64,000 nucleotides of DNA from an uncultured Clostridia bacterium (GCA_944387895.1 CALXGQ010000013.1:1-64000), one strand, 5' to 3'; shown: positions 14,762-27,175, numbered from the stretch's first letter. The notes: generated from the letters alone by a model not told the origin. Numbers and translations: made by a program.

Positions 14762-16459
14762 ATGGAAAAGAAAATGATGACTGGCGCGCAAATTTTGATT
14801 GAAACGCTGATTGAGCAGGGGGTGACCGATGTTTTCGGCTATCCCGGCGGTCAGGTCCTGAATATTTACGATGAGCTTTATAAGGCGCAGGACCGGATCA
14901 ATCATGTTCTGACCGCCCATGAGCAGGGCGCCGCCCACGCGGCGGACGGCTATTCCCGCGTGACCGGGAAGGTCGGCGTGGTGATTGCCACCTCCGGCCC
15001 GGGGGCGACCAATCTGGTCACCGGGATCGCGACCGCGATGCTGGATTCCATCCCCATGGTGGCGATTACCGGGAACGTGCCCTGTAACCTGATCGGGAAG
15101 GACAGTTTTCAGGAAATCAATATCACCGGCGTAACGCTGGCGATCACCAAGCATAATTATTTTGTCAACGACGTCCGCGATCTGGCCGATACCATCCGCG
15201 AGGCCTTTCAGATCGCCAAATCCGGCCGGCCCGGCCCGGTTCTGATCGATATTCCCAAGGATGTCCAGATGGCCGAAGCGCCCTTTGAGCTCAAGGGGTG
15301 CGTGGAGCCTTATCCACAGGCGATCGCGCCGGACAGCGATATCGACCGGGCGGTGGAGCTGATCAACGCCGCAGAGCGGCCGTATATCTATATCGGCGGC
15401 GGCGCGGCGGGAGCGGGCATGACCCGGGAGATCATGGCTCTGGCCGAAAAGATCGACGGTTATATCGGATGCTCTTTCATGGGTCTTTCCGCGCTGAAAA
15501 ACTCCTACGACCGTTTTCTGGGTATGGAAGGGATGCACGGCCGGTACGCTTCCTCCATGGCCAATAAGGAGGCGGATCTGGTGCTGGGGCTGGGCGTCCG
15601 CTTCAGCGACCGCGCCACCGGGAACGCGGAAAAATATGCCCAGGGCGCAAAAATCGTGCAGATCGACACCGATCTTTCGGAGATCAATAAAAACATCCGG
15701 GTAGACGTGGGTATCATCGGCGATATCGTATCCTCCTTCACCCGGATCCTGGAGCGCTGCGCGGAACGCAGCCATCCGGAATGGCGCGCCATGGTGGAGC
15801 AGCTCAAGGCAGAGGAAAAGAGGATTGCCGATGAGGCGGCGGCAAAGGCGACCGCGTCGCTGACGCCGAAGCAGGTTTTTGATATCATCAACGACGTTAA
15901 GGATGAAAATACGATCATCGCAACGGATGTGGGCCAGCATCAGATGTGGGCCGCCCAGTATGTGGACTTTGAGCGCACCCGGCGTTTCGCCTCCTCCGGC
16001 GGGCTTGGAACCATGGGCTACGGCCTGGGCGCGGCAATCGGCGCGCAGATCGCCAGCGGAGACCGGACGGTTCTGATCACTGGCGACGGGAGCTTTGGCA
16101 TGAATCTCAACGAGATGGCCACCGCCGTTACATATAAAACGCCCATAGCCATCGTTTTGATGAACAACGGCGTTCTGGGGATGGTGCGCCAGTGGCAGAC
16201 CCTTTTCTACGGGCAGCGCTATTCCAATTCCGAGCTGGAGCGGCAGACAGATTTTGTCAAGCTGGCCGAGGCCTTTGGGGCAAAGGGCGCCCGGGCGCGG
16301 ACGCCGGAGGAGTTCCGAGCCGCTTTTGAAGCGGCGATGCAGCACGACGGCCCCTATCTGATCGATACGCTGATCGATCAGGATGAGTTTGTTTTGCCGA
16401 TGCTGCCGCCGGGCGGTTCGATCGACGATATCATCACGTCCAAGGAACAGGGGGTATAA
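14762..16459 (+). CDS. ilvB: Acetolactate synthase, large (catalytic) subunit
   Basis: The enzyme condenses two pyruvates, or pyruvate and 2-oxobutyrate, in the first common step to valine, leucine and isoleucine. The catalytic Glu is in the AHEQGAAHAADGYSR segment near residue 50. The thiamine diphosphate-binding motif begins GDGSFGMN and ends NN about 27 residues later (near 440-470). At 565 residues it is full length. The ATG at 14762 is chosen over a TTG two codons upstream because CGGAG lies eight bases before it. The regulatory subunit ilvN starts two bases after the stop. It is the first gene of the leucine T-box operon. Confidence 0.97.
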   Translation: MEKKMMTGAQILIETLIEQGVTDVFGYPGGQVLNIYDELYKAQDRINHVLTAHEQGAAHAADGYSRVTGKVGVVIATSGPGATNLVTGIATAMLDSIPMVAITGNVPCNLIGKDSFQEINITGVTLAITKHNYFVNDVRDLADTIREAFQIAKSGRPGPVLIDIPKDVQMAEAPFELKGCVEPYPQAIAPDSDIDRAVELINAAERPYIYIGGGAAGAGMTREIMALAEKIDGYIGCSFMGLSALKNSYDRFLGMEGMHGRYASSMANKEADLVLGLGVRFSDRATGNAEKYAQGAKIVQIDTDLSEINKNIRVDVGIIGDIVSSFTRILERCAERSHPEWRAMVEQLKAEEKRIADEAAAKATASLTPKQVFDIINDVKDENTIIATDVGQHQMWAAQYVDFERTRRFASSGGLGTMGYGLGAAIGAQIASGDRTVLITGDGSFGMNLNEMATAVTYKTPIAIVLMNNGVLGMVRQWQTLFYGQRYSNSELERQTDFVKLAEAFGAKGARARTPEEFRAAFEAAMQHDGPYLIDTLIDQDEFVLPMLPPGGSIDDIITSKEQGV

Positions 16460-16461
16460 CA

Positions 16462-16953
16462 ATGAAACGCTATGTGATCGCAGTATATGTGGAGAATAAA
16501 TACGGCGTTTTGACCCGGGTGGCCGGGCTGTTTATGCGCCGGGGCTTCAATATCGATTCCCTCACGGTGGGGGAAACGGAAAATCCCGATTATTCCCGGA
16601 TCACCATTACGCTCCGGGGCGATGAATATGCCCGGGAGCAGCTGATTAACCAGTTGAAAAAGCTGCATAATGTGAAGAAGGTTAAGCTGCTGAACAGCGA
16701 TAATACGGTGGAGCGGGAGATGATGCTGATCAAGGTCATCAACACCCCGGAGAACCGCAGCGAGATCATGGATGCGTCGGAGATCTACCGGGCGAAGATC
16801 ATTGATTATAATACGTCCGTCATCTGCGTGGAGATTACCGGAGAGCCGGTCAAGATCAAGGCCTTTATTGAGGTGATGAAGCCGCTGGGGATTGTTGAAA
16901 TATGCAGAACCGGCGTAGTTGCCCTGGAGCGCGGCTCCAATATTCTGGAATGA
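16462..16953 (+). CDS. ilvN: Acetolactate synthase, small (regulatory) subunit
   Basis: This 163-residue subunit carries valine feedback control for IlvB. The N-terminal ACT domain is clear (YVIAVYVENKYGVLTRVAGL, with RRGFNIDSLTVG). The C-terminal regulatory half (about residues 85-160) includes VICVEITGEPVKIKAFIEVM and GIVEICRTGVVALERG. Its length is typical. It lies directly after ilvB and 36 bases before ilvC. Confidence 0.97.
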   Translation: MKRYVIAVYVENKYGVLTRVAGLFMRRGFNIDSLTVGETENPDYSRITITLRGDEYAREQLINQLKKLHNVKKVKLLNSDNTVEREMMLIKVINTPENRSEIMDASEIYRAKIIDYNTSVICVEITGEPVKIKAFIEVMKPLGIVEICRTGVVALERGSNILE

Positions 16954-16962
16954 TATTTATAA

Positions 16963-18006
<1,044 letters not shown>

Positions 18007-18016
18007 GGACGGAAAC

Positions 18017-19684
18017 ATGATAAAAGATACGATTGTCGATGGTTTTCAAAACGCGCCGCACCGCTCCCTTTATCATGCCCTTGGTCTGACGGCGGAGGAG
18101 CAGGCGCGGCCGCTGATCGGGGTAGTCAGCTCCTATAACGAGATTGTGCCGGGTCATATGAACCTGGATAAGATCGCGGAGGCGGTGAAGCTGGGGATCG
18201 CCATGGCCGGAGGAACCCCGGTTCTTTTCCCCGCCATCGCCGTATGCGATGGGATCGCCATGGGTCATACCGGAATGAAGTATTCGCTCATTACCCGCGA
18301 CCTTATCGCCGATTCTACCGAAGCCATGGTGATGGCGCACGGGTTCGACGGCCTGGTGATGATCCCGAACTGCGATAAAAACGTGCCCGGCCTGCTGATG
18401 GCCGCCGCCCGGCTGAATATTCCAACGATCTTTGTCAGCGGCGGGCCGATGCTTGCCGGGCGGGTCGACGGGAAAAAGACCAGCCTTTCCAGTATGTTTG
18501 AAGCGGTGGGCGCCTATACCGCCGGGAAGATCGATGAAAAACAGCTGCGCAAATGTGAGGAGAATACCTGCCCCAGCTGCGGATCCTGCTCCGGGATGTA
18601 TACCGCCAATTCCATGAATTGCCTGACCGAGGTTTTAGGGATGGGTCTGCGGGGCAACGGAACCATTCCCGCTGTTTATTCCGCCCGGATCGAGCTGGCC
18701 AAGCACGCCGGGATGCAGATCATGGAGCTGGTGAAAAAGAATATCCGCCCCCGCGATATCATGACGGCGGCGGCGATCCGCAACGCCCTGACCGCCGATA
18801 TGGCGCTGGGCTGCTCTACCAACAGTATGCTGCACCTTCCGGCAATCGCCAATGAGTGCGGGGTGGAATTTAATCTGGATATGGCCAATGCCGTCAGCGA
18901 GAAAACCCCCAATCTCTGTCATCTGGCTCCGGCGGGGCCGACCTATATGGAGGATCTCAACGAGGCCGGCGGCGTATATGCGGTGCTGAAGGAGCTTTCC
19001 GGTCTCGGCCTTTTGGATACCGGCGTCATGACCTGCACGGGCAAAACGCTGGGAGAGAATATCGCCGACGCGGAAAATAAAGATCCCCGGGTCATTCGTC
19101 CTGCCGCAGATCCCTATAGCAAAACCGGCGGGATCGCGGTTCTGCGCGGCAACCTGGCGCCCGACGGCTGCGTAGTCAAGCGCAGCGCGGTGGCGCCGGA
19201 GATGCTGGTGCATGAAGGCCCGGCCAGGGTCTTTGAAAGTGAAGAAGAGGCGATCGCAGCCATCTATGCCGGCAGGATTTCCAGCGGCGACGTGGTGGTG
19301 ATCCGCTATGAAGGTCCGGCGGGCGGCCCGGGTATGCGGGAGATGCTTTCTCCCACCTCCGCCATTGCCGGAATGGGGCTGGATAAGGAAGTGGCGCTGA
19401 TTACAGACGGCCGCTTCTCCGGCGCAACCCGCGGCGCGTCCATCGGCCATGTGTCGCCGGAGGCGGCGCGGGGCGGCCTGATCGCCTATGTGCAGGACGG
19501 CGATAGGATCTCCATCAATATCCCCGCCTATAAAATTGAGCTGAAGGTGAGCGAGGAAGAGATCGCCCGCCGCCGGGAAACTATGGAAATCAAAACCAGA
19601 ACCGGCGTCAAGGGTGCGCTGGCCCGCTATGCCGCGCAGGTCAGTTCGGCGGATCGGGGCGCGATCATCAATCGCTTTGAATGA
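18017..19684 (+). CDS. ilvD: Dihydroxy-acid dehydratase
   Basis: This Fe-S enzyme removes water from the dihydroxy acids made by IlvC to give 2-oxo acids. The cluster cysteines appear in [18 protein letters not shown] and [19 protein letters not shown] (about residues 115 and 180-195). The C-terminal [19 protein letters not shown] motif of the IlvD/Edd family is present. At 555 residues it is full length. Its stop overlaps the start of the next gene by four bases, so an AAA+ ATPase gene is coupled to it. Confidence 0.97.
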   Translation: MIKDTIVDGFQNAPHRSLYHALGLTAEEQARPLIGVVSSYNEIVPGHMNLDKIAEAVKLGIAMAGGTPVLFPAIAVCDGIAMGHTGMKYSLITRDLIADSTEAMVMAHGFDGLVMIPNCDKNVPGLLMAAARLNIPTIFVSGGPMLAGRVDGKKTSLSSMFEAVGAYTAGKIDEKQLRKCEENTCPSCGSCSGMYTANSMNCLTEVLGMGLRGNGTIPAVYSARIELAKHAGMQIMELVKKNIRPRDIMTAAAIRNALTADMALGCSTNSMLHLPAIANECGVEFNLDMANAVSEKTPNLCHLAPAGPTYMEDLNEAGGVYAVLKELSGLGLLDTGVMTCTGKTLGENIADAENKDPRVIRPAADPYSKTGGIAVLRGNLAPDGCVVKRSAVAPEMLVHEGPARVFESEEEAIAAIYAGRISSGDVVVIRYEGPAGGPGMREMLSPTSAIAGMGLDKEVALITDGRFSGATRGASIGHVSPEAARGGLIAYVQDGDRISINIPAYKIELKVSEEEIARRRETMEIKTRTGVKGALARYAAQVSSADRGAIINRFE

Positions 19685-20877
19685 GTACGGCCATGACACG
19701 TCAGGAACTGAAAAATCTGGCGGCAGAGCTTTCCGCCTTATCGGTATTCCGGGGCATCCTGGAAAAAAAGGAAATGGCGGCGCTGCTGGACTACCTGCGC
19801 TGCGAGGGCGACCCCGCCGAGCAGATGGCGCGCTATGGCGCTTTTGTGGCTTCTCTGGCGGGAGAGGATTATTGTTTTTCCGCCTTTTTGAGCCGGGCGG
19901 TCTGTGAGGATGAAAACCGCTATGTGGTCACGGTGGCGCGGGGCAATACCGTTGCGCCGCCCACCGAGAAAAACGCGCTGGCGGAGCTGGAGCTTTTTTC
20001 CCGGCTGACCGGGCTGGACGCCGCGGCGCTGACCGCCTCGGTGGCATACGAGGGATACTGCCCGGTTTTTGAGAATCACCCCATCGATTTCCGGGCCCTT
20101 TATGCCCGGCGGCTGGCGGAGATCCATCGGGTGGGCTATGGGATCTTTGCTACTGCCGGAATGTTTCAGCTGACCGGCGGCGAGATCCAGCCGGTGGAGG
20201 CGCCGGATCCCATCAGTCTGGATCGGTTTGTGGGCTATGAGGAGGAGCGAAAGCAGATCCTGGAAAATACCCGGGCGCTGCTGGAAGGCCGCCCGGCCGC
20301 CAACGCCCTGCTCTGCGGCGATGCGGGAACCGGGAAATCCTCCACGGTCAAAGCCTGCGCCAACTATTTTTACCAGCAGGGGCTGCGGCTGATCGAGCTG
20401 CGCAAGGATCAGCTCTTCAGCCTGCCCGCCGTGATGGGGCGCATTGCCGGGAATCCCCTCAAGTTCATTATTTTTATCGACGATCTTTCTTTTAATAAAA
20501 ACGACGACTGCTTCAGTATGCTCAAGGCGGCGCTGGAGGGCTCCTCCTCCGCCCGGGCAGAAAATGCAGTGATATATGCCACCAGCAACCGGCGGCATAT
20601 TGTGAAGGAACAGTTCTCCGACCGGGCATCTTCCGATGATATTCATCATAATGATACGGTGCAGGAGCTGCTTTCCCTTTCGGATCGCTTTGGGCTGGTC
20701 GTGTATTTTTCCCGGCCGTCCAAGGCTCTATATCTGGAGATTATCCATGAGCTGGCCCGCCGCTGGGGGGTAAAGCTCCCGGAGGAAGAGCTGGAACGCC
20801 GTGCGGAAGTTTTTGCGCTGGCGAAGGGCAGCCGTTCCCCGCGGGCGGCGGAACAATTTATCAAAAGTCTGATATAA
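19681..20877 (+). CDS. DUF815-family AAA+ ATPase
   Basis: This 398-residue protein has an uncharacterised N-terminal half and a C-terminal ATPase domain: Walker [10 protein letters not shown] near residue 217, Walker B FIIFIDDL near 262, and a sensor-like ATSNRRH near 302. The DUF815 signature segment [20 protein letters not shown] is clear. The family has no settled function. Its ATG overlaps the ilvD stop by four bases and ilvA follows nine bases after its stop, so it is fully inside the branched-chain amino acid operon. It could help assemble or protect one of the operon enzymes, but this is only inference from position. Confidence 0.88.
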   Translation: MSTAMTRQELKNLAAELSALSVFRGILEKKEMAALLDYLRCEGDPAEQMARYGAFVASLAGEDYCFSAFLSRAVCEDENRYVVTVARGNTVAPPTEKNALAELELFSRLTGLDAAALTASVAYEGYCPVFENHPIDFRALYARRLAEIHRVGYGIFATAGMFQLTGGEIQPVEAPDPISLDRFVGYEEERKQILENTRALLEGRPAANALLCGDAGTGKSSTVKACANYFYQQGLRLIELRKDQLFSLPAVMGRIAGNPLKFIIFIDDLSFNKNDDCFSMLKAALEGSSSARAENAVIYATSNRRHIVKEQFSDRASSDDIHHNDTVQELLSLSDRFGLVVYFSRPSKALYLEIIHELARRWGVKLPEEELERRAEVFALAKGSRSPRAAEQFIKSLI

Positions 20878-20886
20878 AGGATTCAT

Positions 20887-22092
20887 ATGAACGAAAAACT
20901 GACCTTAGATAATATTTATAAAGCAAGCTATGTGCTGAAAAAAGTGGTACGGAAAACCGACGTGCTGTATGCCCCCAAGCTGAAGCCCGGCGCGGAGCTC
21001 TATCTGAAAACCGAGAATCTTCAGGTGACGGGATCCTTTAAGGTGCGGGGCGCTTACTACAAAATGTCCCAGCTGACCGAAGAGGAAAAACGCCGGGGCG
21101 TAGTGGCCTGCTCGGCGGGCAACCATGCCCAGGGCGTGGCGCTGGCGGCGTGCGAAAACGGGATTAAGGCCGTGATCTGCCTGCCGGACGGCGCGCCCAT
21201 CTCCAAGGTGGAGGCGACCAAAAGCTACGGCGCGGAGATTTGCCTGGTAGAGGGCGTTTACGACGACGCCTATCAGAAGGCGCTTCAACTGCGGGACGAA
21301 GAGGGATACACCTTTATCCATCCCTTTAACGACGCCGACGTCATTGCCGGGCAGGGCACCATCGCGCTGGAGCTTTCGGAGCAGGTGCCGGATATGGAGG
21401 CGATCATCGTTCCGATCGGCGGCGGCGGCCTGATTTCCGGCATCGCCTATACGGTCAAGTCCCTGAATCCGCAGATCAGGGTGATCGGCGTTCAGGCTTC
21501 CGGCGCGCCGTCGATGCTCAATTCCATCCACGACGCCCATATCGAGCGCCTGGATAACGTGCTGACGATTGCCGATGGCATCGCCGTCAAGGAGCCGGGC
21601 TCCCTGACCTATGATCTTTGCACAAAATATGTGGACGAGATCGTAACGGTGACGGACGATGAGATCTCTGCTGCGATTCTGGCTCTGATGGAGCAGCATA
21701 AACTGGTAACGGAAGGCGCCGGAGCGGTGGCTGTTGCCGCGGCGATGTTTGATAAGGTGGATCTGAAGGGGAAGAAGACGGTATGCCTGCTTTCCGGCGG
21801 CAATATCGACGTAACCATCCTGTCCCGGGTGATCACCCGGGGTCTGCTGATGTCCGGAAGAAGCTGTCAGCTGACCATTGAGCTTTTGGATAAGCCGGGC
21901 CAGCTGCTGATGGTTTCCCGCATCATTGCAGAGCAGGGCGGGAATGTGACGGCGGTTCACCACGAGCATACCAACGAGGGCAGCGACGTAAACGGCTGCT
22001 ATCTCCGGATGGTGCTGGAAACCCGCAATCACGAACACATCAGAAGCATCAAAAAAGCCCTGACGGACGCAGGGCTGAAAATCGCAGAATAA
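20887..22092 (+). CDS. ilvA: Threonine ammonia-lyase (threonine dehydratase)
   Basis: The PLP enzyme converts threonine to 2-oxobutyrate, the first committed step to isoleucine. The PLP lysine lies in TGSFKVRGAYYKM (near residue 57) and the phosphate-binding glycine loop is IGGGGLISG near 180. A C-terminal ACT-like domain (about 328-400, CQLTIELLDKPGQLLMVSRI) indicates allosteric control. The ~400-residue single-ACT form is shared with catabolic enzymes, but the operon supports the biosynthetic role. The ribosome site is AAAGGA. Confidence 0.93.
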   Translation: MNEKLTLDNIYKASYVLKKVVRKTDVLYAPKLKPGAELYLKTENLQVTGSFKVRGAYYKMSQLTEEEKRRGVVACSAGNHAQGVALAACENGIKAVICLPDGAPISKVEATKSYGAEICLVEGVYDDAYQKALQLRDEEGYTFIHPFNDADVIAGQGTIALELSEQVPDMEAIIVPIGGGGLISGIAYTVKSLNPQIRVIGVQASGAPSMLNSIHDAHIERLDNVLTIADGIAVKEPGSLTYDLCTKYVDEIVTVTDDEISAAILALMEQHKLVTEGAGAVAVAAAMFDKVDLKGKKTVCLLSGGNIDVTILSRVITRGLLMSGRSCQLTIELLDKPGQLLMVSRIIAEQGGNVTAVHHEHTNEGSDVNGCYLRMVLETRNHEHIRSIKKALTDAGLKIAE

Positions 22093-22102
22093 GGAGCGCA
22101 TT

Positions 22103-22480
22103 ATGATTTCAAAAATTTCCACGCCCGACGCGCCGAAAGCGATCGGGCCCTATTCCCAGGCGGCGGTCGCCGGAGGGATGGTCTATACCTCCGGGCAGAT
22201 TGCCCTGGATCCGGATTCCGGCGCTCTGGTGGGCGCCGACATCACCGCCCAGACCGAGCAGATCATGAAGAATCTGCAGGCGGTTCTGGCGGCGGCCGGT
22301 TCTTCTTTTGAAAAGGTCGTCAAAACGACCTGCTATTTGGCCGATATCGCCGATTTTTCCCTGTTCAACGAAGTTTACGGGAAATATATCACCGGCGCCC
22401 CCGCCCGCAGCTGCGTGGCGGTAAAGGATCTGCCCCGGGGCGCGCTGGCCGAAGTAGAGGTTATCGCCGTAATAGAATAA
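22103..22480 (+). CDS. ridA: RidA family 2-iminobutanoate/2-iminopropanoate deaminase
   Basis: RidA hydrolyses the reactive enamine/imine intermediates released by PLP enzymes such as IlvA. The 125-residue product has the family start TPDAPKAIGPYSQA and the catalytic-site arginine segment APARSCVAVKDLPRGALAEVEVIAV near the C-terminus. It lies ten bases after ilvA, which matches its known partner function, and 27 bases before leuA. Confidence 0.97.
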   Translation: MISKISTPDAPKAIGPYSQAAVAGGMVYTSGQIALDPDSGALVGADITAQTEQIMKNLQAVLAAAGSSFEKVVKTTCYLADIADFSLFNEVYGKYITGAPARSCVAVKDLPRGALAEVEVIAVIE

Positions 22481-22507
22481 ATCATTTTTGTTAAGGAGAG
22501 CAAAACC

Positions 22508-24169
22508 GTGATCAATACATCCAAGTATACCCGACAATTCTTTCCGGTAAAAAATCCCGGAATGAAATGGGCTCAGAAAACCTATATTGAAAAAGCGCCT
22601 TCCTGGTGTTCGGTGGATCTGCGGGACGGCAATCAGTCGCTGATCATTCCCATGAGCCTGGAGGAGAAGCTGGATTTTTTCCGGCTGCTGGTCAAGATCG
22701 GTTTTAAGGAAATCGAGGTGGGCTTTCCGGCGGCTTCGGAAACGGAATATACGTTTTTGCGCACGCTGATCGATCAGGATATGATCCCGGAGGACGTCAC
22801 CGTGCAGGTGCTGACCCAAAGCCGGGAGCATATCATCCGCAAGACCTTTGACGCGCTCAAGGGCTGTAAAAACGCGATTGTGCACCTGTATAATTCCACT
22901 TCTCTGGCGCAGCGCGAGCAGGTGTTCCGCAAATCCCGGGCAGAGATCGTCGGGATCGCCGTTGAGGGAGCGAAGCTGTTTGAGCAGATCGCCGCCGAAA
23001 CCGGCGCCCGGTACCGCTATGAATATTCGCCGGAATCCTTTACCGGCACCGAGCCGGAATTTGCGCTGGAGATCTGCAATGCGGTTCTGGACGTCTGGAA
23101 ACCCACGCCCGACCGCAAGGCGATCATCAACCTTCCGGTCACGGTGGAGCTTTCCTCTCCGCACGTTTACGCCAATCAGGTGGAATATATGTGCGAGAAC
23201 CTGAAGTATCGGGACGCTGTTGAGGTATCCCTCCATCCCCATAACGACCGCGGCTGCGCCGTGGCCGATTCCGAGCTGGGGCTTCTGGCCGGCGCCGACC
23301 GGATTGAGGGAACGCTTTTTGGCAACGGAGAGCGGACGGGGAACGTGGATATCGTGACCCTGGCGCTCAATATGTATGCCCAGGGCGTGGAGCCGGGTTT
23401 GGATTTCACCAATATGCCGGAGATCACGGAGCTTTATGAGCGCGTGACCCGGATGCATGTATACGAGCGTCAGCCCTATTCCGGCAAGCTGGTTTTTGCC
23501 GCCTTCTCCGGATCCCATCAGGACGCCATCGCCAAAGGCATGAAGTGGCGTCAGGAGCAGAACTGCGCAACGTGGACGGTGCCGTATCTGCCGATCGATC
23601 CTGGCGACGTGGGACGGGAATACGAAACCGACGTCATCCGGATCAATTCTCAGTCCGGCAAGGGCGGGATCGGCTATCTGCTGGAGCATAATTACGGCTA
23701 TGTTCTGCCCGCCAAAATGCGGGAGGATGTGGGCTATACGGTCAAGAGCGTGTCCGACCATGCCCATGCCGAGCTTTCGCCGGCGGAAGTGCTGCGGGTT
23801 TTCACCGATACATATGTCAATGTCAACGACCATATCAAGCTGGTGGACTATCATTTTGTCCGCACGCCCGATATCAAGGTCATGCTGACCGTTGAGATCA
23901 ACGGGGAAACCAAGGAACTGACCGCCGCCGGAAACGGGCGGCTCGACGCAGTCAGCAATGCGGTGAAAAAACAGCTCGGAATCGAATTTTCGGAGCTTAC
24001 CTATGAAGAGCACGCGTTGACCAAAGGCTCCGCCGCGCAGGCGATCACCTATGTGAGCATCACCCTGCCGGACGGCCAGAAGGTGTGGGGCGCCGGGATC
24101 CACGACGATATCATTGCGTCGTCGATCAACGCGCTTTTCTCCGCGGTGAACCGGAGCATCAAAAAGTAA
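22508..24169 (+). CDS. leuA: 2-isopropylmalate synthase
   Basis: LeuA condenses acetyl-CoA with 2-oxoisovalerate, the first step of leucine synthesis. The DRE-TIM barrel start [13 protein letters not shown] and metal site HPHNDRGCA (near 245) are present. The C-terminal 130 residues form the LeuA allosteric dimer domain for leucine feedback. At 553 residues it is of the longer LeuA2 type. The start is GTG at 22508 with AAGGAGAG ten bases upstream. Confidence 0.96.
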   Translation: MINTSKYTRQFFPVKNPGMKWAQKTYIEKAPSWCSVDLRDGNQSLIIPMSLEEKLDFFRLLVKIGFKEIEVGFPAASETEYTFLRTLIDQDMIPEDVTVQVLTQSREHIIRKTFDALKGCKNAIVHLYNSTSLAQREQVFRKSRAEIVGIAVEGAKLFEQIAAETGARYRYEYSPESFTGTEPEFALEICNAVLDVWKPTPDRKAIINLPVTVELSSPHVYANQVEYMCENLKYRDAVEVSLHPHNDRGCAVADSELGLLAGADRIEGTLFGNGERTGNVDIVTLALNMYAQGVEPGLDFTNMPEITELYERVTRMHVYERQPYSGKLVFAAFSGSHQDAIAKGMKWRQEQNCATWTVPYLPIDPGDVGREYETDVIRINSQSGKGGIGYLLEHNYGYVLPAKMREDVGYTVKSVSDHAHAELSPAEVLRVFTDTYVNVNDHIKLVDYHFVRTPDIKVMLTVEINGETKELTAAGNGRLDAVSNAVKKQLGIEFSELTYEEHALTKGSAAQAITYVSITLPDGQKVWGAGIHDDIIASSINALFSAVNRSIKK

Positions 24170-24182
24170 AGGAGAATGCAAA

Positions 24183-25442
24183 ATGGGAATGACAATGAGC
24201 CAAAAGATCCTGGCCGCTCATGCCGGGCTGGAGGAAGTGACCGCCGGGCAGCTGATCAGCGCAAAGCTGGATCTGGTTCTGGGCAACGACATCACGACCC
24301 CGGTGGCGATCAACGAATTTCAAAAAGCCGGATTCCATCAGGTGTTTGACCGGGATCGTATCGCAATCGTGCTGGATCACTTCGTGCCGAATAAGGATAT
24401 CAAGGCGGCGGAGCAGTCCAAGCAATGCAGGGAATTTGCCTGCGCGCATTGCGTCAGCCATTTTTACGACGTGGGCAAGATGGGGATCGAGCACGCCCTT
24501 CTTCCGGAGCAGGGCGTTGTCACGGCCGGCGACTGCATCATCGGCGCCGATAGCCATACCTGTACATACGGCGCTCTCGGCGCCTTTTCCACCGGAGTGG
24601 GATCGACCGATATGGCCGCCGGTATGGCGACCGGAACGGCATGGTTCAAGGTGCCTTCGGCGCTCCGCTTCCATCTTACCGGCCGCCTTCCCGCCAATTG
24701 CAGCGGCAAGGACGTTATCCTGATGATCATCGGCATGATCGGCGTGGACGGCGCCCTTTACAAGAGCATGGAATTTACCGGCCCCGGCGTGGCCGCGCTG
24801 TCGATGGACGATCGGCTTTGCATCTGCAATATGGCGATCGAAGCCGGCGCAAAGAACGGGATTTTCCCGGTGGACGCGGTAACGGAGGCGTATCTGGCCG
24901 GGCGGTGCGAGCGCCCGCCGGTCGTTTTTGAAGCGGATCCCGATGCGGAATATGAAAAGACGATCGAAATCGATCTTTCGGCGATAGAGCCGACGGTAGC
25001 CTGCCCCCACCTGCCGGAAAACACCCGTCCCGCCCGGACGCTGGGCGAGATCAAAATCGATCAGGTGGTGATCGGAAGCTGCACCAACGGGCGGATGGAG
25101 GATATGGAGGCCGCATATCGGACGCTCCGGGGCCGCAAGGTGGCGCAGGGCGTGCGCTGCATCATCATCCCCGGAACGATGCAGGTCTACCGCGATTGCG
25201 TTGAAAAGGGATATGTCACCGCATTTATCGACGCGGGAGCCGTTGTATCCACCCCCACCTGTGGGCCCTGCCTGGGCGGCTACATGGGGATCCTTGCCGC
25301 CGGCGAGCGGTGCATTGCCACCACCAACCGGAATTTTGTGGGGCGGATGGGTCATGTTGAGAGCGAGGTCTATCTTGCAAGCCCGGCCACGGCTGCCGCC
25401 AGCGCGCTGACCGGATATATCACCGCGCCGGAGGAGGTTTGA
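24183..25442 (+). CDS. leuC: 3-isopropylmalate dehydratase, large subunit
   Basis: With LeuD it isomerises 2- to 3-isopropylmalate using a [4Fe-4S] cluster. The aconitase-type cysteines are in VIGSCTNGR (near 300) and [13 protein letters not shown] (near 360), with [20 protein letters not shown] in the N-terminal part. The length of 419 residues is that of the shorter HacA/LeuC type found in Clostridia and archaea. leuD follows three bases later. Confidence 0.96.
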   Translation: MGMTMSQKILAAHAGLEEVTAGQLISAKLDLVLGNDITTPVAINEFQKAGFHQVFDRDRIAIVLDHFVPNKDIKAAEQSKQCREFACAHCVSHFYDVGKMGIEHALLPEQGVVTAGDCIIGADSHTCTYGALGAFSTGVGSTDMAAGMATGTAWFKVPSALRFHLTGRLPANCSGKDVILMIIGMIGVDGALYKSMEFTGPGVAALSMDDRLCICNMAIEAGAKNGIFPVDAVTEAYLAGRCERPPVVFEADPDAEYEKTIEIDLSAIEPTVACPHLPENTRPARTLGEIKIDQVVIGSCTNGRMEDMEAAYRTLRGRKVAQGVRCIIIPGTMQVYRDCVEKGYVTAFIDAGAVVSTPTCGPCLGGYMGILAAGERCIATTNRNFVGRMGHVESEVYLASPATAAASALTGYITAPEEV

Positions 25443-25445
25443 AGA

Positions 25446-25931
25446 ATGAATACCAAAGGAACCGTATTTAAATATCAGGATAACGTGGATACCGACGTCA
25501 TCATCCCGGCCCGTTATCTCAATACCACCGACGCCCGGGAGCTGGCGCAGCACTGCATGGAGGATATCGACGCCTCCTTTGTCCGGAAGGTTCAGCCTGG
25601 CGATGTGATCGTGGCTGGCTGGAATTTCGGCTGCGGATCTTCCCGGGAGCACGCGCCGCTGGTGATCAAGACCTGCGGGGTCGGCTGCATCATCGCCAAA
25701 AGCTACGCGCGGATTTTCTACCGCAACGCCATCAACATCGGCATGCCGATCCTGGAATGCCCGGAAGCGGTGGATGCGATCAACGCCGGGGATGTTGTGG
25801 GCGTCGATTTTGATACCGGCGTCATCACCGATGAAACGACCGGGAAAACCTTTCAGGCTCAGCCCTTTCCGCAGTTCATTCAGAATATCATTTCCAGGGG
25901 CGGCTTGCTGGCGTCTTTGAAGGAGGATTGA
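25446..25931 (+). CDS. leuD: 3-isopropylmalate dehydratase, small subunit
   Basis: This 161-residue subunit is the swivel domain that completes the active site of Leu[15 protein letters not shown] lies near residue 12 and the signature [14 protein letters not shown] near 60; [13 protein letters not shown] follows. Its length matches the small subunit paired with a ~420-residue LeuC. It lies three bases after leuC, and its end carries the ribosome site (AGGAGG) for leuB. Confidence 0.97.
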   Translation: MNTKGTVFKYQDNVDTDVIIPARYLNTTDARELAQHCMEDIDASFVRKVQPGDVIVAGWNFGCGSSREHAPLVIKTCGVGCIIAKSYARIFYRNAINIGMPILECPEAVDAINAGDVVGVDFDTGVITDETTGKTFQAQPFPQFIQNIISRGGLLASLKED

Positions 25932-25933
25932 CC

Positions 25934-27004
25934 GTGGAAAAGAAGATCACCGTTCTGCCGGGCGATGGGATCGGCCCGGAAATCGTGGCGGAAGCCGTCA
26001 AGGTGATGGACCGGGTCGCCGCCCGGTTCGGCCACCATTTCAGCTATACTTATGTGGATATCGGCGGCTGTTCCATCGACCGGCACGGCGTGCCCATCAC
26101 CGAAGAGGGCATGGCGCTCTGCAAAGGGGCGGACAGCGTTTTGCTGGGCGCTGTCGGCGGCCCGAAATGGGATAGCTGCCCGGCGGAGATTCGGCCGGAG
26201 AAAGCGCTGCTTGCCGTGCGGAAGGAGCTGGGGCTTTTTGCCAATCTGCGCCCCACCCGTCTTTTCCCGCAGCTGGCGTCCGCCTCCCCCCTGAAGCAGG
26301 AGATCGTGGGTCAGGGGATCGATCTGATGATCGTCCGGGAGCTGACCGGCGGCGTGTATTTCGGCGCCCGCAAAACCGAGGAGGTCAACGGCGAGCTGGT
26401 CGCCACCGATCTGATGCCCTATTCCGAGCACGAGATCGAGCGGATCGGCCGGGTGGCCTTTGAAACGGCCATGAAGCGCGGCAAAAAGCTGGCCTCTGTG
26501 GATAAGGCCAACGTGCTGGAAACGTCGCGTCTCTGGCGCAAAACCATGCACCGCCTGGCGGAGGAATACCCGGAGGTGGAATACAGCGATATCCTGGTGG
26601 ATAATACCGCCATGCAGCTGATTAAAAATCCGGTTCAGTTCGACGTTCTGGTAACGGAGAATATGTTTGGCGACATTCTCTCGGATGAAGCCTCCATGCT
26701 GACCGGCTCGATCGGCATGATGCCCTCCGCGTCCCTTTCCTCCGGAACATTGGGGATGTATGAACCGATCCACGGCTCCGCGCCGGACATTGCCGGGCAG
26801 AATAGGGCCAATCCCATCGGCACCATCCTCTCTGCCGCCATGATGCTGCGGTATTCTTTTGACCTGGCGCAGGAAGCCGATGCGATCGAAGAGGCTGTGA
26901 ATCGGGTTTTGAACGAAGGCTGGCGCACCGGCGATATCATGCAGGAGGGTTGCAAAAAGGCGTCTTGCTCTGAAATGGGCGATCTTATCGCGGGTAAAAT
27001 TTGA
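25934..27004 (+). CDS. leuB: 3-isopropylmalate dehydrogenase
   Basis: The enzyme oxidises and decarboxylates 3-isopropylmalate with NAD. It begins [19 protein letters not shown] and has the family signature around [20 protein letters not shown] (near 245). The substrate loop includes [10 protein letters not shown]. The start is GTG at 25934, seven bases after AGGAGG; an in-frame TTG at 25928 is only one base from that site. The product is 356 residues. It closes the operon and a strong terminator follows. Confidence 0.96.
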   Translation: MEKKITVLPGDGIGPEIVAEAVKVMDRVAARFGHHFSYTYVDIGGCSIDRHGVPITEEGMALCKGADSVLLGAVGGPKWDSCPAEIRPEKALLAVRKELGLFANLRPTRLFPQLASASPLKQEIVGQGIDLMIVRELTGGVYFGARKTEEVNGELVATDLMPYSEHEIERIGRVAFETAMKRGKKLASVDKANVLETSRLWRKTMHRLAEEYPEVEYSDILVDNTAMQLIKNPVQFDVLVTENMFGDILSDEASMLTGSIGMMPSASLSSGTLGMYEPIHGSAPDIAGQNRANPIGTILSAAMMLRYSFDLAQEADAIEEAVNRVLNEGWRTGDIMQEGCKKASCSEMGDLIAGKI

Positions 27005-27010
27005 ATAGAG

Positions 27011-27036
27011 GCCGCCCTTTTCAGGGCGGCTTTTTT
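27011..27036 (+). terminator. Terminator of the ilv-leu operon
   Basis: Perfect 8-base-pair stem (27011-27018 with 27023-27030), four-base loop, six T residues. Confidence 0.95.
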
Positions 27037-27112
27037 AGCCTGGCGGGCGGCTTTCCGGGGATGGACAAGGTCGCTTTCTGTCATAAAATATGAGGAATAT
27101 TCTAAAAATATA

Positions 27113-27141
27113 TTGACTTGTTCGAATAAAATTGATATAAT
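27113..27141 (+). promoter_or_regulatory. Sigma-A promoter of the TM2-DUF2752 pair
   Basis: TTGACT (27113-27118), 17 bases, TATAAT (27136-27141). The ribosome site AGGAGG precedes the ATG at 27176. Confidence 0.85.
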
Positions 27142-27175
27142 GTAAACAGATTTTTTTAAATAGGAGGAGTTTGTC

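Noticed and set aside
14618-16462. Antisense open frame of 614 codons over ilvB
   Set aside because: It is an artefact of GC-rich codon use: the plus-strand gene is a clear IlvB, and the antisense product is rich in His, Arg and Gly with no family features.
22109-24181. Antisense open frame of 690 codons over leuA and ridA
   Set aside because: Same cause as above; it has no ribosome site and covers two well-identified genes.
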